Source: Acaudatibacter sp963835495 (GTDB taxonomy: Bacteria; Pseudomonadota; Alphaproteobacteria; Caulobacterales; Caulobacteraceae). From it: DNA of 64,000 nt. The stretch spans positions 1,054,001 to 1,118,000 of the forward strand of contig CAWIFQ010000005.1 of NCBI GenBank assembly GCA_963835495.1. Reading direction: 5' to 3'. Shown one piece after another: positions 43,270-52,318 of the stretch. A program made the position numbers and the translations under genes. Below the pieces are notes generated by a model. That model was not told where the DNA came from. It was given only the letters and a program-made list of their open reading frames with translations, and ran no database searches. Numbering within the stretch: position 1 is the stretch's first letter; the number at the start of each line of letters is the position of its first letter.

Positions 43270-43661
43270 TCATCGCCGTCGACGCCTCCGCGATCGTGGC
43301 GATCGGCCTGGACGAGCCGGAACGATCCGATTTCCTGAAGGTGCTGGAGGGGGTCGAACGCTCCTTCGTCGCGCCCATCAACATTGTTGAAGCCGGCCTC
43401 GTCATCGTGCTGCGCCAAAGGCTGATGGCGCTCGATGACTATGGTCGGTGGTTGGAGCAGTTAGGCCTGGCCGAACAGCCCGTGTCGGGGGATGCCGTCC
43501 TCGAAACCTACTTGAAGTACGGCAAGGGCGTTCATCGCGCCGGCTTAAATCTTGGCGACTGTTTCGCCTACGCGCTGGCAAAGCAGCTAGACGCGCCGCT
43601 GCTGTTCAAGGGCGACGATTTTGCCGTAACCGACATCCGGCCAGCGCTTCAGCCGACGTAG
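43266..43661 (+). CDS. vapC: Type II toxin, VapC family PIN-domain ribonuclease
   Basis: 131 residues from GTG 43266. PIN acidic residues are visible: Asp6 in AVDASAIVAI, Glu42 in NIVEAGLVI, Asp98 in NLGDCFAYALAK and Asp117 in FKGDDFA, so the nuclease site is intact. Cleaves specific RNAs, often initiator tRNA, when free of VapB. Its 3' end overlaps the convergent Sua5 gene by 13 bases. Confidence 0.92.
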   Translation: MIIAVDASAIVAIGLDEPERSDFLKVLEGVERSFVAPINIVEAGLVIVLRQRLMALDDYGRWLEQLGLAEQPVSGDAVLETYLKYGKGVHRAGLNLGDCFAYALAKQLDAPLLFKGDDFAVTDIRPALQPT

Positions 43662-44575
43662 CCGGCCGCGCGGCGCAGACGGTCGTTGACCGCTTCGCCG
43701 AGGCCCTCGTCGGGGATCGGGGCGACGGCGATCGCGGCGGGACGCAGGGCGTCGGCGGCGCGCAGGGCGGAGAACAGGCGCGCAGCGGCCTCGCGCAGAT
43801 CGCCCGTCGGGCTGAGGTTGAAGACCCCGGCGCCAGGCGGCGAGGGGCCGAACGCCAGGTAGGCCTCCCCTGGCCACGACGCCTCGGCGTTCAGCCGCAG
43901 CGGCGCATTAGGGGCGTAGTGACGGGCGAGGCGGCCGGGCGAGCGGGCGGCGTCGGCCTCCGCCTCGGCCAGCGGGCCGATCAGCGCCTCGATCTGGGCC
44001 CGCGTCACCGCGCCAGGGCGCAGCAGCCGCGGCGGCCCGTCCAGCAGGGCGACGACGGTCGACTCCAGCCCGACCTCGCAGTCGCCGCCATCCAGGCTGA
44101 CCGCGGCGGCGGCGCCCGTCTCGGCCACGGCGTCCGCGAAGGTGGTGGGGCTGGGGCGGCCGGAGCGGTTGGCCGAGGGGGCGACGATCGGCCGGCCGAA
44201 CGACCCGATCACCGCCTGCGCCAGAGCGTGCGACGGCGCCCGCACTGCGACGGTGTCCAACCCGGCGCGCGCCAGGTCGCAGACCAGCTCGGCGTCCGCG
44301 ACCGGGGCCACGAAGGTGATCGGGCCCCGCCAGAACGCGTCGGCTAGGCGCCGGGCGCGGTCGTCGAGCCGGGCCACCTGGGCGGCCATCGCCCAGTCGG
44401 TCACATGCGCGATCAGCGGGTTGAACCGCGGCCGGCCCTTGGCTTCGTAAAGCCGCGCCACCGCCGTTGGGTTCGCCGCGTCGGCGGCCAGGCCGTAGAC
44501 GGTCTCGGTGGGCAGGATGACGAGCTCGCCCGCCGCCAAGGCCTCGGCGGCGATGCGGGCCTCGGCGGCGATCAA
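43649..44575 (-). CDS. Threonylcarbamoyl-AMP synthase (Sua5/YrdC/YwlC type)
   Basis: 308 residues from TTG 44575. The YrdC domain has LPTETVYGLAADAANPTAVA, LYEAKGRPRFNPLIAHV and RPIVAPSANRSGRPSPTT. The C-terminal Sua5 domain follows a proline-rich linker (SPGRLARHYAPNAPLRL). It makes the TC-AMP used for t6A37 in ANN-reading tRNAs. The TTG overlaps the YceI stop as TTGA, so translation is coupled to the gene ahead. Confidence 0.92.
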   Translation of the reverse strand: MIAAEARIAAEALAAGELVILPTETVYGLAADAANPTAVARLYEAKGRPRFNPLIAHVTDWAMAAQVARLDDRARRLADAFWRGPITFVAPVADAELVCDLARAGLDTVAVRAPSHALAQAVIGSFGRPIVAPSANRSGRPSPTTFADAVAETGAAAAVSLDGGDCEVGLESTVVALLDGPPRLLRPGAVTRAQIEALIGPLAEAEADAARSPGRLARHYAPNAPLRLNAEASWPGEAYLAFGPSPPGAGVFNLSPTGDLREAAARLFSALRAADALRPAAIAVAPIPDEGLGEAVNDRLRRAAGYVG

Positions 44576-45141
44576 GGCGCCCGGTGCGCGGTCAGGTCGA
44601 TATTCACGGCCACGCTCGCCGGCACCGTGTCGGTCGCCGCCCACTCGCCCTGGCCGACGCCGAAGGCGAGCCGGTTCAGCCCCACCGCCGCGGTCATGTG
44701 CGCCGCCGCGCCGTTGAGGGTGAGGTTGAACGGCAGGCTGAGCGGCTTGGCGACGCCGCGGATCGTCAGCACGCCCGCCGCGACGTAGCGGCCGGGGCCG
44801 GCCGCCTGGAAGCCGTGCGCCACGAACGTCGCCCGCGGGAAGTGGCTGGTCCAGAACCAGTCCTGGTCGGGGATCTCGGCGTCGCGGTCGCCGTTGCCGG
44901 TGGCGGCCGAGGCGATGTCGATCGTCGCCGCGACGTCGGAGTGCGCCAGGTCCTTCGGGTCGAAGTGGATCGCCGCGTCCCAGCGCGCGAAACGGCCGGT
45001 GAAGGCCGCGCCGCTGACGGACGACGAGAAGGTCAGCCGGGAGGCGGCCTTGTCCACCGCCCAGGTCGCCGGCGCGGCCATCGCAAGGGCCGGGACCGAG
45101 ACCAGCGCGGCGGCGAGCAGAAGGGCGTGGCGCGGGCTCAT
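44572..45141 (-). CDS. YceI family periplasmic protein (copy 1)
   Basis: 189 residues. The signal peptide (LLLAAALVSVPALAMA) is followed by the lipocalin-like YceI barrel: TWAVDKAASRLTFSSSVSGA, FHFD-like WDAAIHFDPKDLAHSDVAAT, FWTSHFPRATFVAHGFQAAG and VLTIRGVAKPLSLPFNLTL. YceI proteins bind polyprenoid or isoprenoid lipids in the periplasm. The start overlaps the cytochrome b561 stop (ATGA). Confidence 0.9.
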   Translation of the reverse strand: MSPRHALLLAAALVSVPALAMAAPATWAVDKAASRLTFSSSVSGAAFTGRFARWDAAIHFDPKDLAHSDVAATIDIASAATGNGDRDAEIPDQDWFWTSHFPRATFVAHGFQAAGPGRYVAAGVLTIRGVAKPLSLPFNLTLNGAAAHMTAAVGLNRLAFGVGQGEWAATDTVPASVAVNIDLTAHRAP

Positions 45142-45758
45142 CCGGCGGCTCCCGTCTTGCGGTTCAGGAATGGGATCATCCGCGCCAGCACGTCGTCGCG
45201 GTCGATGAGCTGGTGTTTCAGCGCGGCGGCGACGTGCAGCGCGATGGTGGCGTAGGCGATCCAGCCGAGCCATTCGTGGGTTCTGGTGAAGAGCTTGCGC
45301 GCCGCGTGCAGCTGGTCCGGGTCCGTCGGCAAAGCCGGGAAGGTCGGCCAGGGGACCACCCCGTACAGCACCGTCGGATGCACCTTGATCAGCGGGCTGG
45401 CGGAAACCATCGCCCAGCCGGAGAGCGGCAGGGCCAGCATCAGCAGGTAGAAGATCAAGTGCGTCGCGTTGGCGGCCCATTTCTCCCAGGCAGGCATGTG
45501 CGCCGGCAACGTCGGCGCGGGGTGAATCAGTCGCCAGCCGATACGGATCAGCGTCAGCAGCAGCACGGTGATGCCGATCGACTTGTGCAACTGGATCGGC
45601 GGGATCGCCTCGGCGCCCTTCAGCGTGCCGAAGTACCAGGCCAGGCCGATGTTGGTGAGGATGCCGAGCGCGATCAGCCAGTGCAGGGTGATCGCCACGA
45701 CGGAATAGGTCGAGCGCGGCGTGCGCGCCGGTGTGAACGGGTGGGCCGTGGCGGTCAC
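45138..45758 (-). CDS. Cytochrome b561
   Basis: 206 residues with four membrane helices. Haem-ligand candidates are His in ITLHWLIALGIL and QLHKSIGITVLL, and in RTHEWLGWIAYATIALHVAA. This is the CybB family of diheme b-type membrane cytochromes that pass electrons between quinol and periplasmic acceptors. It is sandwiched between and overlaps two YceI genes, the classical b561–YceI association. Confidence 0.92.
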   Translation of the reverse strand: MTATAHPFTPARTPRSTYSVVAITLHWLIALGILTNIGLAWYFGTLKGAEAIPPIQLHKSIGITVLLLTLIRIGWRLIHPAPTLPAHMPAWEKWAANATHLIFYLLMLALPLSGWAMVSASPLIKVHPTVLYGVVPWPTFPALPTDPDQLHAARKLFTRTHEWLGWIAYATIALHVAAALKHQLIDRDDVLARMIPFLNRKTGAAG

Positions 45759-46360
45759 TTCTTCTCGAACTCCGCCTCTATCTGCAGGGTCACTTCGTCG
45801 CCGACCAGATTGTTCAGATAGGTCGAGCCGAAGTCGGACCGCTTGATCGTGGCGGTGGCCTCGAAGCCGGCGGCGTGCCGGCCGAACGGAATCGGCAACA
45901 CCTCGTGGCCGGCGCCGACCAGCGTGACGTTGAACGTCACCGGCTTGGTCACGCCCATCAGCGTCAGGTCGCCGGTCATCGTCCCCTGGCCATCGCCGGT
46001 CTTCTGCATCGACGTGGCGACGAAGCTGGCCTTGGGGAACTTGCTGACCGCGAGGAACTCCTCGGCGAACTGCTTGCCGTAGTCGGCGTTCACATCGAGC
46101 GAGGTCGGATCGACACTGGCCGTCAGTCGCGTCGACTCCGGCCGGGATGGATCGTAGTCGAAGTTGGCGTCGAGCGTGTCGAACCGCAGCGTATAGAGTG
46201 AGACGCCCATGTGCTTGACGCGCGCGATCAGGCTGGCGTGCTTCGGGTCAAGCACATAGTGGCCGCCGGGAAAGTCAGGCGTTCCCGTCGGGGCCGCCGC
46301 CGCGGCCAGGGGAATGGCGAGGGCGAGCGCGGCGAGTGCGCTCAATCGGAGTCCGTTCAT
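45755..46360 (-). CDS. YceI family periplasmic protein (copy 2)
   Basis: 201 residues. The signal peptide (LSALAALALAIPLAAAA) is followed by HYVLDPKHASLIARVKHMGV, FAEEFLAVSKFPKASFVATS and GDLTLMGVTKPVTFNVTLVG, the complete YceI pattern with its F-P-x-A-x-F motif. It starts the operon yceI–cybB–yceI–sua5. The 175 bases before the gene (46361–46535) are shared with the divergent acyl-CoA dehydrogenase and must hold both promoters. Confidence 0.92.
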   Translation of the reverse strand: MNGLRLSALAALALAIPLAAAAAPTGTPDFPGGHYVLDPKHASLIARVKHMGVSLYTLRFDTLDANFDYDPSRPESTRLTASVDPTSLDVNADYGKQFAEEFLAVSKFPKASFVATSMQKTGDGQGTMTGDLTLMGVTKPVTFNVTLVGAGHEVLPIPFGRHAAGFEATATIKRSDFGSTYLNNLVGDEVTLQIEAEFEKK

Positions 46361-46541
46361 GCAGGACCTTTCAACGGGTGATCCCTCGCGTGGCAAGGCG
46401 ATCCGCAAATAGTGACGGTTTTCCAGCGGCTGTCGTTCCCGTGTATCACGAAGCGGTGATCCGATACCGCCTCGCTGTAACGGCTGGCCTTGCGCTGGCC
46501 GCGCGCTAGAACGGCATCCCGCCAAGCTGCAAGGGATGGCC

Positions 46542-48323
46542 ATGACCTACAAAGCCCCCGTTCGCGATCTGACGTTCGCCCTCGAGGAAGCCGCGGATTT
46601 CGGCCGCCTCGGCGCCGCCTTCCCCGGCGCCGACGCCGAGACGGTGGCCGCGGTGCTGGAAGGCGCCGGGGCGCTGGCGTCCGACGTCCTGGCGCCGCTC
46701 AACCGCGCCGGCGATGTGGTCGGCGCGCGCTACGAGAACGGTCGGGTGACCGCGCCGCCGGGTTTCGGGGACGCCTACCGCCAGTTCGCCGGCGGCGGCT
46801 GGAACAGCCTGGGGGCCGACGACGAATTCGGCGGCCAGGGCATGCCCAGGGCGCTGGAAGCCGCCGTGTTCGAGATCCTTCAGGCCGCCAATCTGAGCTT
46901 CGGACTTTGCCCGATGCTGACCCTCGGCGCGATCGAGGCGATCGAGAAGAACGGCGACGCGCGCCAGAAGGCGCTCTACCTGCCGAAGCTGGTCTCCGGC
47001 GAGTGGACCGGCACGATGAACCTGACCGAGCCGCAGGCCGGCTCGGACCTCGGCGCGCTCACCACCCGCGCCGAGCCGGACGGGAACGGCGGCTGGCGGC
47101 TCACCGGCCAGAAGATCTTCATCACCTGGGGCGACCACGACATGACGGACAACATCGTCCATCTCGTGCTCGCCCGCCTGCCGAACGCGCCGCCCGGATC
47201 GCGCGGCAACTCGCTGTTCCTCGCGCCCAAGCGGCAGGTGAACGCGGACGGCTCGCTCGGCGGCCCGAACGGCGTCACCTGCGGCTCGATCGAGCACAAG
47301 CTCGGCATCCACGGCTCGCCGACCTGCGTCATGCTCTACGAGGGCGCGGGGGCCGAGCTGGTCGGCGCGCCGAACGCCGGGCTGGCGGCCATGTTCGTGA
47401 TGATGAACGCCGCGCGGCTGCAGGTCGGGGTGCAGGGCGTGGCCATCGCCGAGCGGGCCTACCAGCAGGCGCTGGCCTACGCGCTGGAGCGCAAGCAGGG
47501 CCGTTCGGCCTGGACTGGGACCTATCCCTCGCGCCTGTTCGACCATCCGGACGTGCGGCGCACGCTGATGCTGATGAAGGCCAAGATCGAGGCGGCGCGG
47601 GCGATCTGCCTGCACACTGCGGTCGCCGCCGACCTCGCCCGCACCGCCGGCAATCCGGTCGACCGCGACTCGGCCAACCTGCGCCAGGAGCTGCTGACCC
47701 CGATCGCCAAGGCCTGGTCGACCGACATGGGCGTCGAAGCGGCCTCGGCGGCGCTGCAGGTGCAGGGCGGCATGGGCTTCGTTGAGGAAACCGGCGCGGC
47801 GCAATACTACCGCGACGCCCGCATCCTGCCGATCTACGAGGGGACCAACGGCATCCACGCCATCGACCTGATGGGCCGCAAGCTGGCGCTGGGCAAAGGC
47901 CAGGCGGTGCGCGAGCTGGTCGACGAGATCTTCCCCACCGCCGCCGAGCTGAAGAGCGCCGACGACGCCTGGCTGCACACGGTCGGCGCGCGGCTGGAAG
48001 CCGGCCTGGCGGCGGTGCAGTCCGCCACCGGCTGGCTGATCGAGCGCCGCGGCCACGCCCAGCCGGACGCCCTGGCCGGGGCCACCCCCTACCTGAAGCT
48101 GCTGGGCGACGTGGTCGGCGGCTGGATGCTCGGCAAGCAGGCGCTGGCCGCGTCGCGCCGGATCGCCGCCGGCGACCCGAACCCCGACTACTGCCGCACC
48201 AAGATCGGCCTGGCGCGCGTGTTCTCGGAGCAGGTGCTGGCCCAGGCCCCAGGGCTCACCCAGGCGGTGACCCAGGGCTCGGTCGACCTGTTCAGGGCGA
48301 CGCCGGAGTCGCTGGGGGCTTAG
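46542..48323 (+). CDS. Acyl-CoA dehydrogenase (long form with C-terminal extension)
   Basis: 593 residues from ATG 46542, which has AAGGG at the best spacing; ATG 46536 is in frame. N-terminal, middle and C-terminal ACAD domains: SGEWTGTMNLTEPQAGSDLG with the FAD loop, KIFITWGDHDMTDNIVHLVL, then VQGGMGFVEETGAAQYYRDA and RILPIYEGTNGIHAIDLMGR with the catalytic-type Glu. The extra C-terminal domain (about 470–593) is typical of the roughly 600-residue subgroup. It oxidises acyl-CoA to enoyl-CoA in β-oxidation; chain length unknown. Confidence 0.92.
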   Translation: MTYKAPVRDLTFALEEAADFGRLGAAFPGADAETVAAVLEGAGALASDVLAPLNRAGDVVGARYENGRVTAPPGFGDAYRQFAGGGWNSLGADDEFGGQGMPRALEAAVFEILQAANLSFGLCPMLTLGAIEAIEKNGDARQKALYLPKLVSGEWTGTMNLTEPQAGSDLGALTTRAEPDGNGGWRLTGQKIFITWGDHDMTDNIVHLVLARLPNAPPGSRGNSLFLAPKRQVNADGSLGGPNGVTCGSIEHKLGIHGSPTCVMLYEGAGAELVGAPNAGLAAMFVMMNAARLQVGVQGVAIAERAYQQALAYALERKQGRSAWTGTYPSRLFDHPDVRRTLMLMKAKIEAARAICLHTAVAADLARTAGNPVDRDSANLRQELLTPIAKAWSTDMGVEAASAALQVQGGMGFVEETGAAQYYRDARILPIYEGTNGIHAIDLMGRKLALGKGQAVRELVDEIFPTAAELKSADDAWLHTVGARLEAGLAAVQSATGWLIERRGHAQPDALAGATPYLKLLGDVVGGWMLGKQALAASRRIAAGDPNPDYCRTKIGLARVFSEQVLAQAPGLTQAVTQGSVDLFRATPESLGA

Positions 48324-48398
48324 GCCGATCCTCGTAAGCCGGACTGCGGCTCCGCCTTTCGGAAGCCGTTGACCGGGTTCTATTGCCAGACGCCAGGC

Positions 48399-51359
48399 CT
48401 ACGACAGCTTTCCGAGCACCTGGGCTGTGACCCCGTGTTGCGCCGCCTCGACCGCGCCGACCTGCAACACAGAGTGCTTTCGTGCGGCGACCTTCTGCTG
48501 GCGCGCCGCCACGCGGGCGTTCTGGATGATCGGCGTGATGTCTTTCCAGTACTGCGCGAGATCCTCGGCGGTCTTCAGTCCGAAACCGCGCGCCCTGATG
48601 TTAGCGGCGTCCGCCGGCGCCGCCTCGATGTGCGCCTTGATCGCGACTGCCAGCGCCGACGCCAGCCACGGGTCATTGAGATCCAAAGCCGATGCCGCTC
48701 CCCCCTGCGCCGCCGGCGGCGAGGCCACAGATACCGGTCCCACCGAAGTCGCTGGCGACACCTTGCTGGAGATCGATCCCACCGACGAAACGACTGTCGT
48801 GCTAGTGGACCCAGCCGACGTTCCCGCTAGCGGCCCGCCCGGCTCTTCGGCCGCGACGGCGTCCGGTATCAACGCAGTTACGTTGCGCGGCGTACTGAGC
48901 GATGCGAGCGATTGCAGGCTGGCAGCTTGGGAGTCCCGTATAGTGAGCGGCCTGAGGCCGAACAGCTGCTCTATGGTGGCCGGGATAGACGAGTGCTCGA
49001 ACTGCCGATGGTCGATCAAGTTCTGAGGGCACAAGGGCGAGATCACAACGGCTGGAACTCGCGGCCCGTATTGATCGAACATAAAGCCGTAACTCTTGCC
49101 CTTGATATCTGTTGGCGGCGAGCCTGTGGGAATGCGCGCGGCCGGCGGCGGTTTCACATGGTCGAAGAAGCCGCCATGCTCATCCCAGGTGACGATCAGC
49201 ATGCTCTGGTTCCAGTGCGGCGAATTCCGGATCGTTTCGTAGATGTTCTTGATCAGGGCTTCGCCGATCGCCACGCCGTTGGCGGGATGCTGTGAGTTGT
49301 TCACGAACGGAAGTCCCAGGTTCTGGGAGATCGTGTCGTATCGGGGCTCTATGAATGTATAGGCGGCGTCGTAGGTGGGGTCGTTGACGTCTCCGGCGAA
49401 GTCCGCGAAGTCATCGATGTCCGAATAGATGCTGATCCCGGAAAGCAGGCCGACCTGCGGGAAGCCGTCCCCCGTGTAGATCCGGAACGGGACTTTCGCC
49501 CGGCGCAGCGAATCGAAGATCGTACCGTTCTCGAAAGCGATACCGTCATCGGCGTCGCCGGCGGATTTGCCGGCGAATATCTCCTCATATTGGCCAGGCG
49601 TAGGCGAATCGTCCCATCCGCCCGACGTCGCGGCGTGGACGAACATCCGGTTCGGCTCGGTGGGCCCGGCCATCGAACTGAACCAGTGATCGCAAAGCAC
49701 GAACTCGTTCGCCAGCGCCGTCAGGACCGGAAGAGCGCCCGACGCAAAGCACCTCATCGGCTCCCCTGGGTTTGTCTTGTCAGAATTCAGCGCGTAGTCA
49801 GCGGCAAAACCGCTCTGCGTCACGGCCGGATAGGCGCCGCCGTTCAGGCCGTTGCTCGCGATGACAGCCTGCCCTGCCGCCTGACCGCAAAGTTGCATCA
49901 GGACGTCGGGAAATTGGTGCTTCACATCCTTTGTGTTGAAGGTCCTGTCGCCAGCGGTCGGCGAGACCGTGTATTTTTGATCGCCGAAGTCGTTCGATGG
50001 CTGCCCGATCGTCGCGACGATGGGCCGACTGATATCTTCCGCCTTTGTCGCCGCCCCCGTCTGCGCGTCTTTTCCCTTGATGCCCTGGAATCCCAGAAGG
50101 TGATCGAAGGATCGGTTCTCCATCATCAGCACGAAGAGATGTTTGATGACCGACGTCTCGAACTTGGTCCAGGTCGAGTTGTTCGACCAGCGGATCGTAC
50201 CTGGTTGCTGCAGTGTGGCGGTATAGGCCTTGTCATCGGGAAAGTTCACGGAAATAGTCGAGCTGTTGATGACAGTCCCAACCGCCGATGAACGCTGTAA
50301 CGCCGTCATATCGACAGCGATTGAATTGCCGTGCACCGTAATCTTAGGACCGAGGACGCCGCCGGCCATCCACTGACCATTCAAGTCGATCACGGTCTCG
50401 ATCGCCGGGACTTTCGTCCAGCTCGAGTTGTTTGACCATGTGATGACATTGGGCGCGTGGAGCACGCCCGTGTAGGTCTTGTCGTCGGGGAAGTGGACCG
50501 AGATCTCCGAGCTGCTGAGAACCGAACCGGTGGCCGTGGGGCGATGCGACGCGGACATGTCGATCGAGATCGAATTGCCGGTGACGGAAACAAACGGCCC
50601 AGCAACACCGCCGCTGGCCCAGGCGCCGCGCAGATCCAGGACGGTCGGGATCGACGGCGCCGTCGTGATCGTGCAGGCCGTGGTGTAGTGCGAGTTGGAG
50701 CCGCAGCCGTCTGGTGAATCGAGGCCAGGATGGTCCGTGTTTTGGGGGATCGTCTGACCCGAGTTCGTCCTCTTGATGAGGTCGCTGCACGTGAACGGAA
50801 TAGCGCCAGCGGCGACCAGCCCATCACAATTCGCAAACAACAGGAGGCCGGCTTCGACCACCGTCAGGACGCCGGCGATCGCCGCAAGAGCGGAGACGAA
50901 AAACGGCACCAGGATGGATCCGACGGCGATGGCGCCTGCCGTGACGGCCTTATGATGGATGATCTCTTCGGCGACGGTGGAAAGCGCCGACTGAGCGATT
51001 CTCTGCGTGTCGCTGCTGCCGCCGTGGCCGCTGTTCATGATCAGGTAGTTGAACACCACGATCGTATCGTCGTCTGGAATGTCGACTTCGATGCTCAGTC
51101 CGACGGAATGGGTCCCGTTGTTCACATCCCCCATCGATTTTGTGGCGAACACGGGGGGATTGCCGCCGACGGTGACGCTGAGGGTGACGAAATCGGTGTC
51201 ATTATGCAGCGATCGCGTGTTCGAAATTCCGAAACTGTCCATCGTGAAGGTGGCGAACCGGGAAGGCGGCGGCAGGTTCACCTGCACCTGGTGAGTCGAC
51301 AGCTCCGCCTGGAGATCTGACAGCGCACCCTTGCTCACGTTTCGGGGTTTGATCGTCAT
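48399..51359 (-). CDS. Large phosphoesterase/phospholipase C-like protein with duplicated β domain
   Basis: 986 residues from ATG 51359 (GGGAGGG upstream). No signal peptide. Domains: an N-terminal β-rich region (about 20–120, FATFTMDSFGISNTRSLHND …); one or two hydrophobic helices (about 140–195, FFVSALAAIAGVLTVVEAGL); two tandem copies of a roughly 75-residue β unit (about 245–405, each with FPDDK[TA]YT and WSNNS[ST]WTK); a PF04185-type alkaline-phosphatase-superfamily domain (IKHLFVLMMENRSFDHLLGF … WFSSMAGPTEPNRMF … LIVTWDEHGGFFDHV); and an Ala/Ser-rich tail with a final helical domain. Lower GC than the neighbours suggests transfer. Probably hydrolyses phosphodiester bonds in lipids. Confidence 0.82.
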   Translation of the reverse strand: MTIKPRNVSKGALSDLQAELSTHQVQVNLPPPSRFATFTMDSFGISNTRSLHNDTDFVTLSVTVGGNPPVFATKSMGDVNNGTHSVGLSIEVDIPDDDTIVVFNYLIMNSGHGGSSDTQRIAQSALSTVAEEIIHHKAVTAGAIAVGSILVPFFVSALAAIAGVLTVVEAGLLLFANCDGLVAAGAIPFTCSDLIKRTNSGQTIPQNTDHPGLDSPDGCGSNSHYTTACTITTAPSIPTVLDLRGAWASGGVAGPFVSVTGNSISIDMSASHRPTATGSVLSSSEISVHFPDDKTYTGVLHAPNVITWSNNSSWTKVPAIETVIDLNGQWMAGGVLGPKITVHGNSIAVDMTALQRSSAVGTVINSSTISVNFPDDKAYTATLQQPGTIRWSNNSTWTKFETSVIKHLFVLMMENRSFDHLLGFQGIKGKDAQTGAATKAEDISRPIVATIGQPSNDFGDQKYTVSPTAGDRTFNTKDVKHQFPDVLMQLCGQAAGQAVIASNGLNGGAYPAVTQSGFAADYALNSDKTNPGEPMRCFASGALPVLTALANEFVLCDHWFSSMAGPTEPNRMFVHAATSGGWDDSPTPGQYEEIFAGKSAGDADDGIAFENGTIFDSLRRAKVPFRIYTGDGFPQVGLLSGISIYSDIDDFADFAGDVNDPTYDAAYTFIEPRYDTISQNLGLPFVNNSQHPANGVAIGEALIKNIYETIRNSPHWNQSMLIVTWDEHGGFFDHVKPPPAARIPTGSPPTDIKGKSYGFMFDQYGPRVPAVVISPLCPQNLIDHRQFEHSSIPATIEQLFGLRPLTIRDSQAASLQSLASLSTPRNVTALIPDAVAAEEPGGPLAGTSAGSTSTTVVSSVGSISSKVSPATSVGPVSVASPPAAQGGAASALDLNDPWLASALAVAIKAHIEAAPADAANIRARGFGLKTAEDLAQYWKDITPIIQNARVAARQQKVAARKHSVLQVGAVEAAQHGVTAQVLGKLS

Positions 51360-51720
51360 ACAGCCCTCCCTGTCTGACCGACATGGACACCCCAGCCGTA
51401 TCATCCTAGCCAAGGTTGAACTACGCCGCCATTCGCGCATGACGTTCAATGCGCGTCAAGGCAATCCCGTACTCAGAAGGTCGCGCGGCCGCGGACCCGG
51501 CGCTCATGAGAGTTCCAGGCGCCAACGGGGCCCAAAGGCGAAATCAACGGCAGGGCCGCCCAGAGACCGCTACGCGGCCCTAGTGACGTTACCTATAGTG
51601 CCCTAGCGGGCGCCCCCGCCGCGGGGCTCCAGGTGGCCTTCAGGCCGCGTTAAACGGCATGCCAGCGGCAGGCGCCGGCCGGATCGATCCGCGCGCCGGC
51701 CACCCGCCCAGAAAATGACG
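51360..51720. other. 361-base gap without a supported gene
   Basis: Upstream of the phosphoesterase start and downstream of the peroxiredoxin stop. Short GC-rich inverted segments occur near 51600–51640 (GGGCGCCCCC / GGGGCTCC). No ORF with a credible ribosome binding site is seen. Confidence 0.4.
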
Positions 51721-52203
51721 CTACAGCTGCTCCAGCATGTACTCGGCGGACGACACCCGGTACTCGCCGCCGCTTTCGACGTTGAGCTCCTTCACCACGC
51801 CATTGTCGACGACCATCGAGTAGCGCTGCGAACGCGGACCCATGCCGAAGCGCGAGCCGTCGAGTTCGAGGCCGATCGCCTTGGTGAAGTCGCCGTTGCC
51901 GTCGGCCAGCATCAGGATGTCGGCGCCGACGCCCTGGTTCTCGCCCCAGGCCTTCATCACGAACACGTCGTTGACCGAGACGCAGGCGATGGTGTCGACG
52001 CCCTTGGCTCTGAAGTCGGCCACGTGCTGCTTGAAGCTGGGCAGGTGCTTGGCCGAGCAGGTCGGCGTGAAGGCGCCGGGGACCGCGAACAGGGCGACCT
52101 TCTTGCCGCTGAAGAGGTGATCGGTGCTCAGCGGGCCAGGGCCCTCGGCGCCGAACACGGTGAAAGTGGCTGCGGGGACTTTGTCGCCGACTTTGATCGT
52201 CAT
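51721..52203 (-). CDS. Peroxiredoxin, Prx5/type II (AhpE-like) family
   Basis: 160 residues. The peroxidatic Cys lies in VALFAVPGAFTPTCSAKHLP, with SVNDVFVMKAWG and GLELDGSRFGMGPRSQRYSM following, as in Prx5-type enzymes that reduce peroxides with glutathione/glutaredoxin or thioredoxin. No fused glutaredoxin domain. The promoter region (52204–52318) is shared with the divergent yqgE. Confidence 0.92.
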   Translation of the reverse strand: MTIKVGDKVPAATFTVFGAEGPGPLSTDHLFSGKKVALFAVPGAFTPTCSAKHLPSFKQHVADFRAKGVDTIACVSVNDVFVMKAWGENQGVGADILMLADGNGDFTKAIGLELDGSRFGMGPRSQRYSMVVDNGVVKELNVESGGEYRVSSAEYMLEQL

Positions 52204-52318
52204 GAGGTCTCTCTCCTGCGGGCTTTCGCCGCACATAGGACGAGCAGACCTGCAAGCCAAGCCAGCGCGACGCACTTGTGGCTTGAAAGCGCCGCGGTCG
52301 GGCCCGATCATATGCTTG

